In this document: positions 21,848 to 31,924 of the stretch, in pieces
Layout: each line of letters begins with the position of its first letter
How positions within the stretch are numbered: position 1 is the stretch's first letter
Assembly (NCBI GenBank): GCA_030512295.1
Contig: JAULSR010000005.1
Span: 1,612,001 to 1,676,000 of the forward strand
Source of the DNA: Bombardia bombarda
Lineage: Eukaryota; Ascomycota; Sordariomycetes; Sordariales; Lasiosphaeriaceae
DNA length: 64,000 nucleotides
Direction: 5' to 3'
Program-made: the position numbers and the translations under genes
The notes under the pieces: generated by a model
The model's database searches: none
Seen by the model: the letters and a program-made list of their open reading frames with translations, nothing else
Told to the model about the DNA's origin: nothing

Positions 21848-23915
21848 GCGCGTGCATTGCCGTTGCCGGCCTTTTCACATGTCTAACCGCGTTGTTGCAA
21901 TGACAGATCAGGGCGAAGAAGAGCAACACGAGGCTTGGGGCACCCCCTCCGCTGCCTCAGACCATCACGATCACGATGAGTCGCCGCCCTCGAGCCCGTC
22001 CTTCGCGCCGGTAGGCCGTCCCATGGTAAAGAGGCGCTTTCGGAACAAGATTCCGGATCCGCTGCGTCTCGACATTCCGCGAATGAACCGCCTAAGCTCT
22101 CTCCACAACTCCTGCTCGGTAAGGACAACGAACTGCTGCGTCTTTGCAATGTGTGGTGACGGGGGAACCTGGGTTAACAAAGTGGGCGCGAACAGAAAGT
22201 TGTAGCATCGAGAATAGACCGCGCCGACAACCTCAAGTTCATCGAGCAGTTCCGATATACCATCGTGGGATCACAGCTGCTGAGTGGCCACTCGATTACC
22301 GGCCGACACAACTTCCATGGCCAGTCCGGAGACGAGCTTACAAGCGCTCAGACTGTTATAGTCCCGACATCTACGGGTCTGCTGGCGACAGCTGCAGGCG
22401 CGCTTATTGTGGCGTGGACCATCAGCTGGGTGTATTCTGGGGGGTATTCGAACTTGTCGAAGAGGCGGCTAGTCTTCGGAGTGGTAGTACTGGTCACAGC
22501 AGGTTTGCTTGCCCATGTCTACATACGGCAACAGTGGCTCAGGTATATACGGGATCAGGCATTGGCCGAGGTCACGATATTCGTTTCAAAGTCTCAAGAC
22601 TTTGATAGCGCCTGTAGCGCTGCGTTATCTCTCATTCAAGAAGTTGAGCTCGTCTCGCGGGGTTACAGGATGTACGTGAAAGCCCCATTTGCATCTCTCT
22701 TCTTTCACCAAGGCTAACAAACTACCAGAAGCGCGCCACTGCCTCCCATCAGCAGATTGGAAGACAGAAGTCAGACGCGCCGATGCGGACGACTTCGCAA
22801 GGCGCTGAAGGGACGCATCTCTGACATGATCAAGAAATATATACAGGTTTCGACAGTCATGAAGAGCTTCTGCGAACCGTTAGATCTGGAAAAGTACTAC
22901 GATGTTTATGATGTCAGCGACTTTGACATTTCGGACGCATTCCAGGACTTTTCAGAGAGCGACCTTGAGGATGCAGAATCTCTGCGGGTACTAAAGATTG
23001 CGGCCGCGCGTTTTCACACCATTCGCAAGATTCTTCTATGTGCTTTGCTCGCCTTTGAGGCTACAGGGGACAATAACGACTTTTTGAGGTGGTCAACAGC
23101 AGTCGAGGGACTCCGAACCCTGAATGACGCCACGGGCGAGGGCTTTGCAAGGCTTCGCTCGCTCCTGAGTGAGGAAGAGAGTAAGTCACATGCTATTATC
23201 CGGTGATTGGACATTTGACTAAACGAAAGAAACAGCGTTTCCTACTATCCCAGAGACAAAGATGCCCTTGACGCCAGGGCGCGAGAGGCGGCGCTCTCAG
23301 TTTATAAAACTCAACTCGCTATCTACGGGTATCAGGGGTCTCCAAGCAAAGCTTGCTTTATTACGAGAAGAATCTGAGAAAACACTCAACGAAGCGCCCG
23401 AGGACATATCGGAGCTGGGTCAAAGCCTGATGTACCAATACGATTCGATTGGACAGGACCTAAAGACGTTGACGCTTACGTGGGAGGAAGGGAAGGCAGC
23501 TCTCGCATCGGGTATCGACCGAAACGAGAAACGGCTGTCGTCTATCAGCAACCTGCTCTCCCCAGCAATCTCGTTAAGTGGGCTCACGACGGTCGAGGAG
23601 GGCACCGCATCAGACGCCTTCAAGGCCCTGACAGGCGAATCACCCCCCAGCTCGAGCATTGGCGGCAGTGCTCAGGGGGACTCGGACGAGGCCGAGGTTT
23701 TCGAGGCTGTGGCCATGCCGCGACCTCGTAGTTTATTAACCAGAGAAGAGCGACTGGTAAAGATGAGAGAGGACCGGGAGAGGAAAGAAGTCGCCAGACA
23801 GAGCGTCGACGCGAGCCGAGGCATGCTCCGGGAACTGGAGATGGTGATTAATCTGCGGCCAAAACGCCTAAGCACTCCTGCCCCTACGCTCAAACCGGGG
23901 CGCATATCGATATGA
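21741..23915 (+). CDS. Vezatin/Inp2-like myosin-binding membrane protein
   Basis: Exons are 21741-21789, 21907-22118, 22196-22671, 22729-23180 and 23236-23915, giving 622 aa with all phases matching. The first exon encodes METIIHDRSPLADYLK. Two adjacent membrane helices lie around residues 115-175 (STGLLATAAGALIVAWTISW and LVFGVVVLVTAGLLAHVY), separated by a short loop. A long soluble part follows, ending in a coiled-coil-prone basic region (TREERLVKMREDRERKEVA). This layout matches fungal proteins of the vezatin / peroxisomal myosin-binding family, in which yeast Inp2 anchors a class V myosin to peroxisomes. That role is inferred from architecture. Starting at an ATG inside intron 1 is possible, but the upstream exon fits better. 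Confidence 0.72.
21814..21845 (+). repeat. (CT)16 microsatellite in intron 1 of the vezatin-like gene
   Basis: About sixteen perfect CT units lie in the intron 21790-21906, about 60 nt before the acceptor. They form an unusually long pyrimidine tract. Confidence 0.9.
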
Positions 23916-24979
23916 CATTAACGATAACACACGATCTTTCACAATTTCTTTACAACCAAAAATAACATGACTAAACCAACCCGGGAGAGATTTATATATC
24001 CGGGTGGCGTCATGTTTCTTTTCAGCGACTTGGATAGAGGCGTTCTTTACGTTTTGTTCGGGGGGCGGTCCATCATTCACTTTTGGGGGCGATTGGACGT
24101 GCAAACGGCGTTTTTTTCTTTTTCTTTTCTTTTGTGAAATGGGTGAGGGAGGCGGCGGCGACATAAGGGGGGTATGGTATAGATCCGCCATGAAATATAG
24201 TCATTGATCATCATTAGGCTTTGAAAAGCATGGGCAGCTTGTACAAACATGATCATTTTGGACATGTTTTATTTAATAGAACGTTGATTTAATAGCATCG
24301 TCTTGCGGGTTTGAACTGTGGTGATTCATTACTCTATCTTAGTGGCTACTAAGACAGTGTTCAGTTCCTGATAAAGGGGTAAAGGAGGAGTGCGTGAGTG
24401 TACTATCATCAGAATTTCTTCAAGGAATCTTGAAAGTTACTGTCCTAGAAATGTTGTTGATGATTAATTATGGTAAGTTCCCGCTTGTAGTGTTTATACC
24501 GTTGTCCAATATTTCCACGGTCTCCTTCTTGTGACCTGCCAGGCTGCCAACCCTTTGAAGGGATGATGGGAGGGGAGGCGCGCCCTCACGCGCTAGGTTC
24601 CATTGCTACTGCGCTAGTCAAGCTCCCCTTGGCGGCCGCGCCTAGCAAGGTCCGTGCCTGGTAGCTAGCCAAAAGGGGATATCAATTAAAAGCCCAGGCG
24701 CGTCTTCGCCAGCTCCCGAAAGCGCGTCGCGTGCCCACTTGCAAATCCCACTCCAAACACCAGCATTTCTACCCAATTCTTGTTTCGCGTACCAGACAGA
24801 AACTCCTCAGCGTCCCGTCCCCGTCAACGAGCCCGCCCTCCCCGAACGAACCATAACACATAACCAAAAAAAAAAACCCCCAAATACTTCAGTAAGCCCA
24901 ACACGGTCACCGACATGCTACCCCGCTGTTCGCCAAATCTTTCCAGCAGACCGCCAGTTACTGACACGAGCGAGCAGTC
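23916..24979 (+). promoter_or_regulatory. PCNA upstream region with clustered ACGCG cores
   Basis: The gap before PCNA contains four ACGCG/CGCGT cores at 24588-24592, 24699-24703, 24723-24727 and 24728-24732, all within 400 bases of the start codon. ACGCG is the core of the MluI cell-cycle box bound by MBF in fungi. The first part of the gap is the 3' flank of the vezatin-like gene. The rest shows no ORF worth calling. Confidence 0.55.
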
Positions 24980-25987
24980 ATGTTGGAAGCACGATTGGAG
25001 CAGGCGAGCATCCTGAAGAAGGTGAGTTGCAGTCCCTCGCACTTTCGAACCCACTGCTATCCCAGCGCGATCGACCTACAAATCCAGTTTCTGACGCGCG
25101 CCGTGCTCTTGCTAGGTCGTCGACTCCATCAAGGATCTGGTGCAGGACTGCAACTTCGACTGCAATGACAGCGGGATTGCGCTGCAGGCCATGGACAACA
25201 GCCACGTGGCGCTCGTGTCCATGCTGCTCAAGGCCGACGCCTTCTCGCCCTTCCGGTGCGACCGCAACATTGCGCTCGGCATCAACCTGACCTCGCTCAC
25301 AAAGGTGCTGCGCGCGGCGCAGAACGAGGACCTGCTCACGCTCAAGGCCGAGGACGCGCCTGACGTCCTGAACCTCGTCTTTGAGAACTCTGCAAACGAC
25401 AGGCTCTCCGAGTACGACCTCAAGCTCATGGACATTGACCAGGAGCACCTCGGTATCCCGGATACCGAGTACGCCGCGACTATTAGCATGCCGGCGTCTG
25501 AGTTTAAGCGTATTACGACGGATCTTATGGCCATGAGCGAGTCTGGTAATGTTTTTGGTGGAAGATCTGGTTGTAGGGATTGGCGGTTTGCTGACGAGGG
25601 GAATGGTGTATAGTCACGATCGAGGCGAGCAAGGAGGGCATCAAGTTCTCGGCCCAGGGTGATATTGGCAACGGTTCCGTCACCCTGCGGCAACACGCCA
25701 ACGTGGACAAGCCCGAGGAGGCTATCGATATCGAACTGAGCGAGCCCGTATCTCTCACCTTTTCTCTCAAGTACCTGGTCAACTTCTGCAAGGCCTCGTC
25801 GCTGTCCAGCACGGTCAAGATCTGCTTGTCGAACGAGGTGCCCCTGCTGGTCGAGTACACCATCGCGGGTGCGGCCGGTGGCGGCAGCTATCTGCGCTTC
25901 TACCTTGCGCCTAAGGTATGTCAACTATGACAACCTATGGAATGATTAGAGATGCTAATACGATTTTTACAGATTGCTGATGAGTAA
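24980..25987 (+). CDS. pol30: Proliferating cell nuclear antigen (PCNA, sliding clamp)
   Basis: Exons are 24980-25021, 25116-25545, 25614-25915 and 25973-25987, giving 262 aa, the usual PCNA length. The first exon encodes [14 protein letters not shown]. The second gives [16 protein letters not shown] and [14 protein letters not shown], which are typical domain 1 sequences. The interdomain connecting loop, which binds PIP-box partners, reads [20 protein letters not shown]. The C-terminal domain has [20 protein letters not shown] and LRFYLAPKI, and the last exon adds only IADE. PCNA forms a homotrimeric ring around DNA in the nucleus and tethers polymerase delta, FEN1 and ligase. The final 15-nt exon follows a well-formed ACAG acceptor. 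The upstream ACGCG cluster suggests S-phase transcription. Confidence 0.95.
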
Positions 25988-27074
25988 GTATTAGCTTTTC
26001 AAAGGCGGAGGCGGCTTGAAAATGAAATACGGCGGTTAACGTAAACTAGGTTCGGGGTTCCGGTTTAGTTTTCTTTTGCGATGGATACCTACTACGTACT
26101 ACAAAATAACCGGGAACGGGTATGGTGTTTAAAGAGAGGATGAATGGACACAATAACATGGATTATACTACAACTAGTGTATGGGGAGCAGCAGCATGGC
26201 GAACGATCTGGAGACATCCTATGGTAATGAAACTGTTTTCTGGCGAGCCACGCGCGGCTATAGCGACTACCTTGGTTTTCCATCTATCATAAGGTATCTC
26301 GAAGGCGAAAAACCTTGGAAAGGCTGCAGCTGCAAGTTTCGTCTCAACAATCGCAAAAAGAAACCTAAACTCATCCATCATCTACGCTCATCTACAGCTG
26401 CTTTAACGTTGCAGACGAGTTTTTGGCGTTTAGTGCGGGGGGATTCCCTGGCGGGCCTGCAGCATGGCGGGGCAAAGATGGTGGAGGAGAGAAAAGGGTG
26501 CCTGGATCCTCCTCTCAGAGTCAGTCGTTTTCTGGACCCTTCCGACAAGTCGGGTTCGACTCATCGGGTCCCCGTCGTTGCGGCGATATCGCAGTGGGTT
26601 TTGATTCTGGTTTGGTGGTTCTTGCTTCCCTCTTGCTCGCCCTTGTAATGACATGCCTTAGGTAGTAGCATGTGTCACCAGCGATCTGTAGATTTTCTAT
26701 TAGCTTTCAACTTCACCCCACGCAAAACTACCTTAACTACCTAGGTATATTTCAATGCTTCCCCTGAGCTTACACAGGATTCCGAGTCCTTTTCTACCCC
26801 TCGTTTCTCTGATACTTTGTACATACAATACCCATCCCGCGTACTTCTCCCGTAACCAATAGATCCGGATTTCTGTTTTCGTTTTCTGTCGCTTGAGCTC
26901 CCCCCCTCTTGCCCCTCCCATCTGGCTAGAGTCGGCATTGCTAGATCCCGTCTCTCACCTCTCAGCTCGAAGTGTATCGTTCGGCCCGCAATCCGCCCCC
27001 GACCCGCCCCCTCCACCAAAAAGCTGTCGTTACACAGGACAGAAAACAAGACAACAGTCGAGACTGCCCCGACC
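25988..27074. promoter_or_regulatory. PCNA 3' flank and pyridoxal kinase promoter region
   Basis: These 1.1 kb contain one longer plus-strand ORF (26181-26648) without recognisable domains and a perfect TACCTAGGTA palindrome at 26738-26747. The stretch after 26990 is C-rich, like a leader. Confidence 0.4.
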
Positions 27075-28534
27075 ATGGGCGACGGCCCCCCTGTACCGGA
27101 TACCCGCGTGTTGGCGGTCGCCAGTCATGTAGGGCGCGCGCATTTTCTGGATCTTTTCTTTTTATTATCTTCTTCTGCTGCTCTTTATGCTAATTGGGTA
27201 TATATAAGGTCGTTTCTGGGTGAGTTTGTCCATCTTTGCTCGGGATGGGAGAGGGAGCTGCCGCTGTCTTGGAGATAACCTGGCCACTGACTTGCTCTCC
27301 GTTTCTGTTTCCGCGCACATACAGATATGTAGGCAATAAGATCGCCGTGTTTAGCATGCAGTCGCTCGGGTGCGACGTCGCGGCGTTGAATACTGTACAG
27401 TTTAGTACGCGTGTTTTCCCTCTTCCACCGCCTCCCACGCCATATTACGGACGCGGGCGAGAACCTCCAAAAGTGTCACCTTCTCTAACCAGTTGCTCCG
27501 CGCACAACAAACAACAGGCAACCACACGGGCTACAGACAATGGACGGGCACGCGGGTCTCGGCGCAGGAGATCACGGACCTGTACCGCGGGCTGCAGCAG
27601 TCGTACCTCGACGACTTCGACATGATGCTCTCGGGCTACGTACCCGGGGCGCAGGCGCTCGAGGCGGTCGGGCAGATCGCGCAGGACCTCAAGGCCAAGG
27701 CGGCGCGCGCGGAGCAGCCCGGCAGCTTCTTCTGGGTGCTGGACCCCGTCATGGGCGACAACGGGAACCTATATGTGGCGCAGGACGTGGTGCCCGTGTA
27801 CAAGGGCCTTATTGCGCATGCGGATCTGATCTTGCCGAATCAGTTTGAGGCCGAGTGCGCTTTTATCCTCGTCCTTTTTAATCGGATTATGTTTGGGATT
27901 CTTCAAGATGGATGAAGGAGATAACTGACCATTCTACACCCACAGACTCCTCTCCGAAGTCAAAATCATCGACATGCCCTCCCTCACCCGCGCCATCGAG
28001 GCCCTGCACTCCCGCTACGGCATCCCGCACGTCGTCATCACCTCGGTCTCCCTCACCCACCCGGACCAGCCGACAAAATCCCTCTCGGTCGTCGGCTCGA
28101 CCATGACGTCGGCCCGCCAGACGCGCGCCTTCAAGATCGTCTTCCCCGCCATCGACTGCTACTTCAGCGGCACGGGCGACATGTTTGCGGCGTTGATGGT
28201 CGTGCGCATGCGCGAGGCGGTGTGGAACACGCCTGGGCTGGCGGAGAGGGCGTCGTGGCTTAGTGAGGACGGGGTCGACGCGCTGGAGCTGCCGCTGGCC
28301 AAGGCGGCGGAGAAGGTGCTGGCGAGCATGCACGAGGTGCTGACCAAGACGTGTCAGGCGATGGATGTCAAGATGGAGAGGGCGCAAGCTGAGGTGGTGC
28401 GGGGGGAGGAGGAGGGGGAGGGTAAGGAGAAGAAGTTGCATTTGCTGAAGAGCAAGGCGGCGGAGTTGAGGCTGGTTAGGCATCTGGATAGTTTGAGGGC
28501 GCCGACGATTGAGTTTCGGGCGACGAAGTTTTAG
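27075..28534 (+). CDS. bud16: Pyridoxal kinase (Bud16/PdxK family) with an 11-nt microexon
   Basis: Exons are 27075-27128, 27209-27219, 27325-27404, 27518-27854 and 27946-28534, giving 356 aa. Joining them gives the family N-terminus VLAVASHVVSGYVGNK, then NTVQFSNHTGY. The segments FFWVLDPVMGDNG and ADLILPNQFEAE follow, and the ATP/substrate site is FSGTGDMFAAL with the catalytic Asp of GTGD. The 11-nt second exon encodes only VVSG plus part of a codon, and without it the conserved VVSGYVGNK segment is lost. The enzyme phosphorylates pyridoxal, pyridoxine and pyridoxamine for vitamin B6 salvage in the cytosol. The C-terminal region (about 290-340) is longer and more charged than in bacterial enzymes, with a Glu/Gly/Lys-rich insertion. 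Confidence 0.9.
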
Positions 28535-29215
28535 AATGGGGGATGGGATGGAGAAAATTAGACGGGTAGAAGAGGTGTAGATGGTGTTTGACTTTGGGAA
28601 TGGTAGAACTGCTGCTGCTGCTTGGTTTTTGTACTGTAGGCGGGCGGGCGGGCGGGCGTGGATGTTGGTCGGGTCATGTCATACGGGACTAGAGGAGCAT
28701 CTTGTTGGGATTTCCCCCTAGGGGGTTTGTTTTTGGATGGCAATATCCATGATATCCCATTTGCTTTGGTTGATAGGACGTCGGTAAATGTCAGACCCTA
28801 GACTACTGTGTGTCACTATCGAGACGTGGCAGAGAAATAAAGCGTGTCTACTAGTTCTACGAGCTTGTTTGTGTCATGCTCCTCGCCCTTTAGTGAGACC
28901 AGGGGCCTTTATTGCGCCTCTAGGTAGATCGCATCCCTTTGGGAAAACTAACACACATGTAGAATAACAGGGAACTCCTACCAAATTCACACCAAAGGCT
29001 TCCTTCTCAAGAACTCCATAGGTAGGCAGATATCCTAGCAAATCCATATCTAGTTACCCTTTTGTCCCGCCCCTTTTCCCAGAAACCCACAAGCCAGAAA
29101 AGAAAAGAAGCTGAAAAGGGGTTAGTCGTTGACTTTCTCTCTCTACCGCTTGCTCGCTCGCTTTGTCACAAATACTGTTTTATTCTTCATACCCATCCAG
29201 ACAGATGGTGTTTAC
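28535..29215. other. Convergent 3' flanks of pyridoxal kinase and dUTPase
   Basis: The 0.7 kb gap carries a (GGGC)n tract at about 28639-28658. No gene is supported. Confidence 0.4.
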
Positions 29216-29901
29216 TCAGTTGGCAGCAACACCAGTGCTGCCAAAGCCGCCCGCACCGCGGACGCTGTCCTCGAGCTCCTGGGCCTCGAGGACCTCGGGC
29301 GTGTAGATGCGCTCGAGCACGAGCTGGGCGATGCGGTCGCCCTCCCTGACGGCGAAGTCGACGTCGCTGTGGTTGAAGAGCAGCACCTTGACCTGGCCGC
29401 GGTAGTCGGCGTCGATGACGCCGGCGCCCGTGTCGATGAAGTTCTTGGAGGCGAGGCCGGAGCGGGGGGCGATGCGGCCGTCTGGTTTTTGGGTCATGCA
29501 GTGTCAGCTTTGGGTATTTAGATCGAAGGGAGGGAAGTGGTGGGAAGAGAGGCAGGGGGGGTCTTACAAGTGCCGGCTGGAACAGCCATGCTAATGTCGG
29601 TGTCGACCAGGGCCTTGCCTCGCGACGGGATCGTCGTGTCCTTGGCGGCGTACAGGTCGTAGCCGGCGGCGAAGGCGCTGCCACGCGTGGGAAGGCGGGC
29701 CTTGTCGCTGAGCTTCTTGATCAGAAGCGGCGGGGCTTGGTCGACCTTGGTGACGGGGACGGTGTTGTTGGTGGTGGAGTCGGCCATTGCGTTGGTAATG
29801 TTGTTGGTGGTTGTGGTTGTGGTGCTGTTGTCAATCGAGGTCTTGACGCGCTTTGCAGGAGGGGATGTGGGAGGGGAAGCGACGATATCTTCGGTGGTCA
29901 T
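29216..29901 (-). CDS. dut1: Deoxyuridine 5'-triphosphate nucleotidohydrolase (dUTPase)
   Basis: Exons are 29901-29568 and 29481-29216, giving 199 aa. All five trimeric dUTPase motifs are present: [34 protein letters not shown] and the C-terminal [10 protein letters not shown]. The intron splits the segment [14 protein letters not shown] and its removal restores it exactly. The N-terminal about 65 residues are Thr/Asn-rich with a basic AKRVKT stretch that could act as a nuclear signal. The enzyme hydrolyses dUTP to dUMP and pyrophosphate, keeping uracil out of DNA and feeding thymidylate synthesis. Two ACGCG cores lie about 180-195 bases upstream of the ATG. Confidence 0.95.
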
Positions 29902-30857
29902 GGTTTAAGAAAGCTGACAAGGCTACTAAACTACGTAGGCGAACAGGCTGTGGAGGTGAAGGAAAGAAACGATTGCTCGGTCGACGGGTACCTGGCTATT
30001 TACAGCGAGTGGGAGGCAAGAGAGAGTGGGCCGTGATCGTAAGGTGGAGAGGCTTCTTTTACATAGTCGAGGGGGTGAGCGCGTCTCATACGCGACGGGT
30101 TGCATTTGGTTTAGTGCACTTACAAAGGCCCCGATGTCGGGAATATTGGAGGCAACTATCGGCATATTCATTGGCCAATTCGTAGAAGTGCACTGTGCAA
30201 GGCAAGGTAGGTATGCAAGGTACCCGGGCGGGCTAGAACCCCCCTTGAGACAAGTTGTTGGGTTGAATGTACTTCCCCAGCCCGCCGCTGCAATATCTCT
30301 CGTCTAGTCTGGTTGTGAACTTCATAGGACTATGTGACGATAGTAACCATCTACTCACGTAGTCAAATACTATTATAATGTTTATTACTGTGCATAGCTG
30401 ACTTTCAACAAATTCTTTAAACATACGAATACATACCAAGCGAGCCAAGGTAAAGTTGGGGTCCAAGAGTCTGGCACCTGCCCGAGATGGTGAGCTGAGT
30501 TGGCGAAACGCCTGAGAGCAATATCCGTCCACGTACAGCATCGAGCAATAAATCTGGCAACAACCCCACTATACAATTCTGACATGGCTCGCACCTTCCT
30601 CCTTTCGCAATCTGCTGCATCCCAAAGTACCGTCGACAGCCCCGCTGTATAACTGCAAGCCACAAAATGGATCTCAGAACCAGACTTTTCGACCCTGGCT
30701 GTACCTTCTTCAGCAAGACGCTGTGATTATGTAGGAGCGGAATCGACAGGAAGACCCGTGTATGATTGCCAGTCATCTCATCCTGAGCCTTGGTGAATCC
30801 CGTGGTATCACATGTAAAAATGCTGCTTCATATATCGTCATTGCTAGCTCGGGCCAC
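29902..30857 (-). promoter_or_regulatory. dUTPase promoter region, with the 3' flank of the next gene
   Basis: Opposed ACGCG cores at 30080-30084 and 30090-30094, separated by 5 bases, lie upstream of dut1. The remainder, to 30857, should include the 3' UTR of the coiled-coil gene. No other gene is evident. Confidence 0.5.
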
Positions 30858-31924
30858 CTATTCGTCGAATTCTCGCCCAAAATCAACGAGACGTAGCAGG
30901 GTGGCATCCCTAGGATGAAACACGGCTACTTTAGACCTGACGAGGAACCTTGCTGAGGCCGATTCTCTAGGAATCTTCACATACGCCGCCGAGCTATCTC
31001 CATCCGCTTCCATCAACTGGTTAAGCAACTGTTCAGTGAGGTTGCGCATCTCGGCGCCAGCAGCAGATGCCTCATCTCCTTGGTCACGCTTCCTCTTGCC
31101 CGGTTGGTCCTGCTGGCCCTGAGCAGGTCCCCAGATATCGTCGATTCGTCTTTGCCGCTTATCCTCGTCGGGTTGTGCATTTCCCTTCTTCAACTTGCCT
31201 TTGGCGCTGAAGCCAGCACTCAGCTCTTCCGAGTCGATCTCCATCATGTCTCCAACCACTGGGCCTCCAAGCTCCTCCGCCGCCAACATTGGCGCGAGTT
31301 GGTCATCAATAAATGAATTAAGAAGCTTTAGTAACCTTGATGTGTCCATGTCGTACTGGCTCTTCTTTTTCTTGAGCTCGGCAATGCGTTCTTTTGCGCG
31401 CTGCTCGGGCGTGGTCTCCATCCTGTTTTCCAGCCCCTTGCGGAGGGATTGGACCCGTTTTTCCAGCGCTGCTTGCAACGCCAGCTGCTCTTTCATGTCT
31501 GCCCGAAGCACCTCCAGCCGGCGGTTCACCTGCTCCAGAGAGGCTGCCTGCGAGCCCATGTGCTCATTGGACTGGACAATGGTTTCATGGGTCTTCCGAA
31601 GGGCAAGCAGGGCTGGCAGGACAGAGCCAGGAAGAGGTAGGAATGGCTCCGACTCGGCAACATCGCGGTGTGCCTTGGTCAAGATTTCCAAAGTGTCCAG
31701 ATCTGAGAGTGATGCGTGCGTAACGCGACTCTGGCTGGCAGAAGCTCTCAGCTGTCGGCAGGCGTCAGTTTGTTGACAGTTGACACGTCGTTGAGCCTGT
31801 GAAACAAACATACATGATTCAACGCATCCTCGGTCTCTTCTTTCACTCTTCGGAGCTCCCGAAGAGTACGGTCCATATTGGTGCGGTGAAGTGTGTCGCC
31901 GACGCGACCAGAGGTCCCTTCCAT
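30858..31924 (-). CDS. Coiled-coil protein, possible CENP-K/Sim4-type kinetochore subunit
   Basis: Exons are 31924-31814 and 31751-30858, giving 334 aa. The first exon encodes MEGTSGRVGDTLHRTNM and a charged helix. The middle (about 95-190) is a strong coiled coil with HMGSQAASLEQVNRRLEVL and QRAKERIAELKKKKSQYD. A basic acidic-mixed linker follows (GKLKKGN, GKRKRDQGDE). The C-terminal block, with KIPRESASARFLVRSKVAVF and LRLVDFGREFDE, looks like a small folded domain and is the most conserved-looking part. The arrangement, helical coiled coil then a short C-terminal domain, resembles the CENP-K/Sim4 family of inner kinetochore subunits. I hold that only as a suggestion from memory of the family's layout. 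No catalytic motif is seen. It could also be another small nuclear scaffold protein. Confidence 0.6.

Noticed and set aside
26540..26580. tRNA-like GGGTTCGACTC stretch
   Set aside because: The T-loop-like bases are present, but the stems on either side do not pair and no D-arm or acceptor stem can be drawn.
26181..26648. 155-codon plus-strand ORF after PCNA
   Set aside because: No domain, no splice support and mixed composition. It lies in what should be the PCNA 3' flank.
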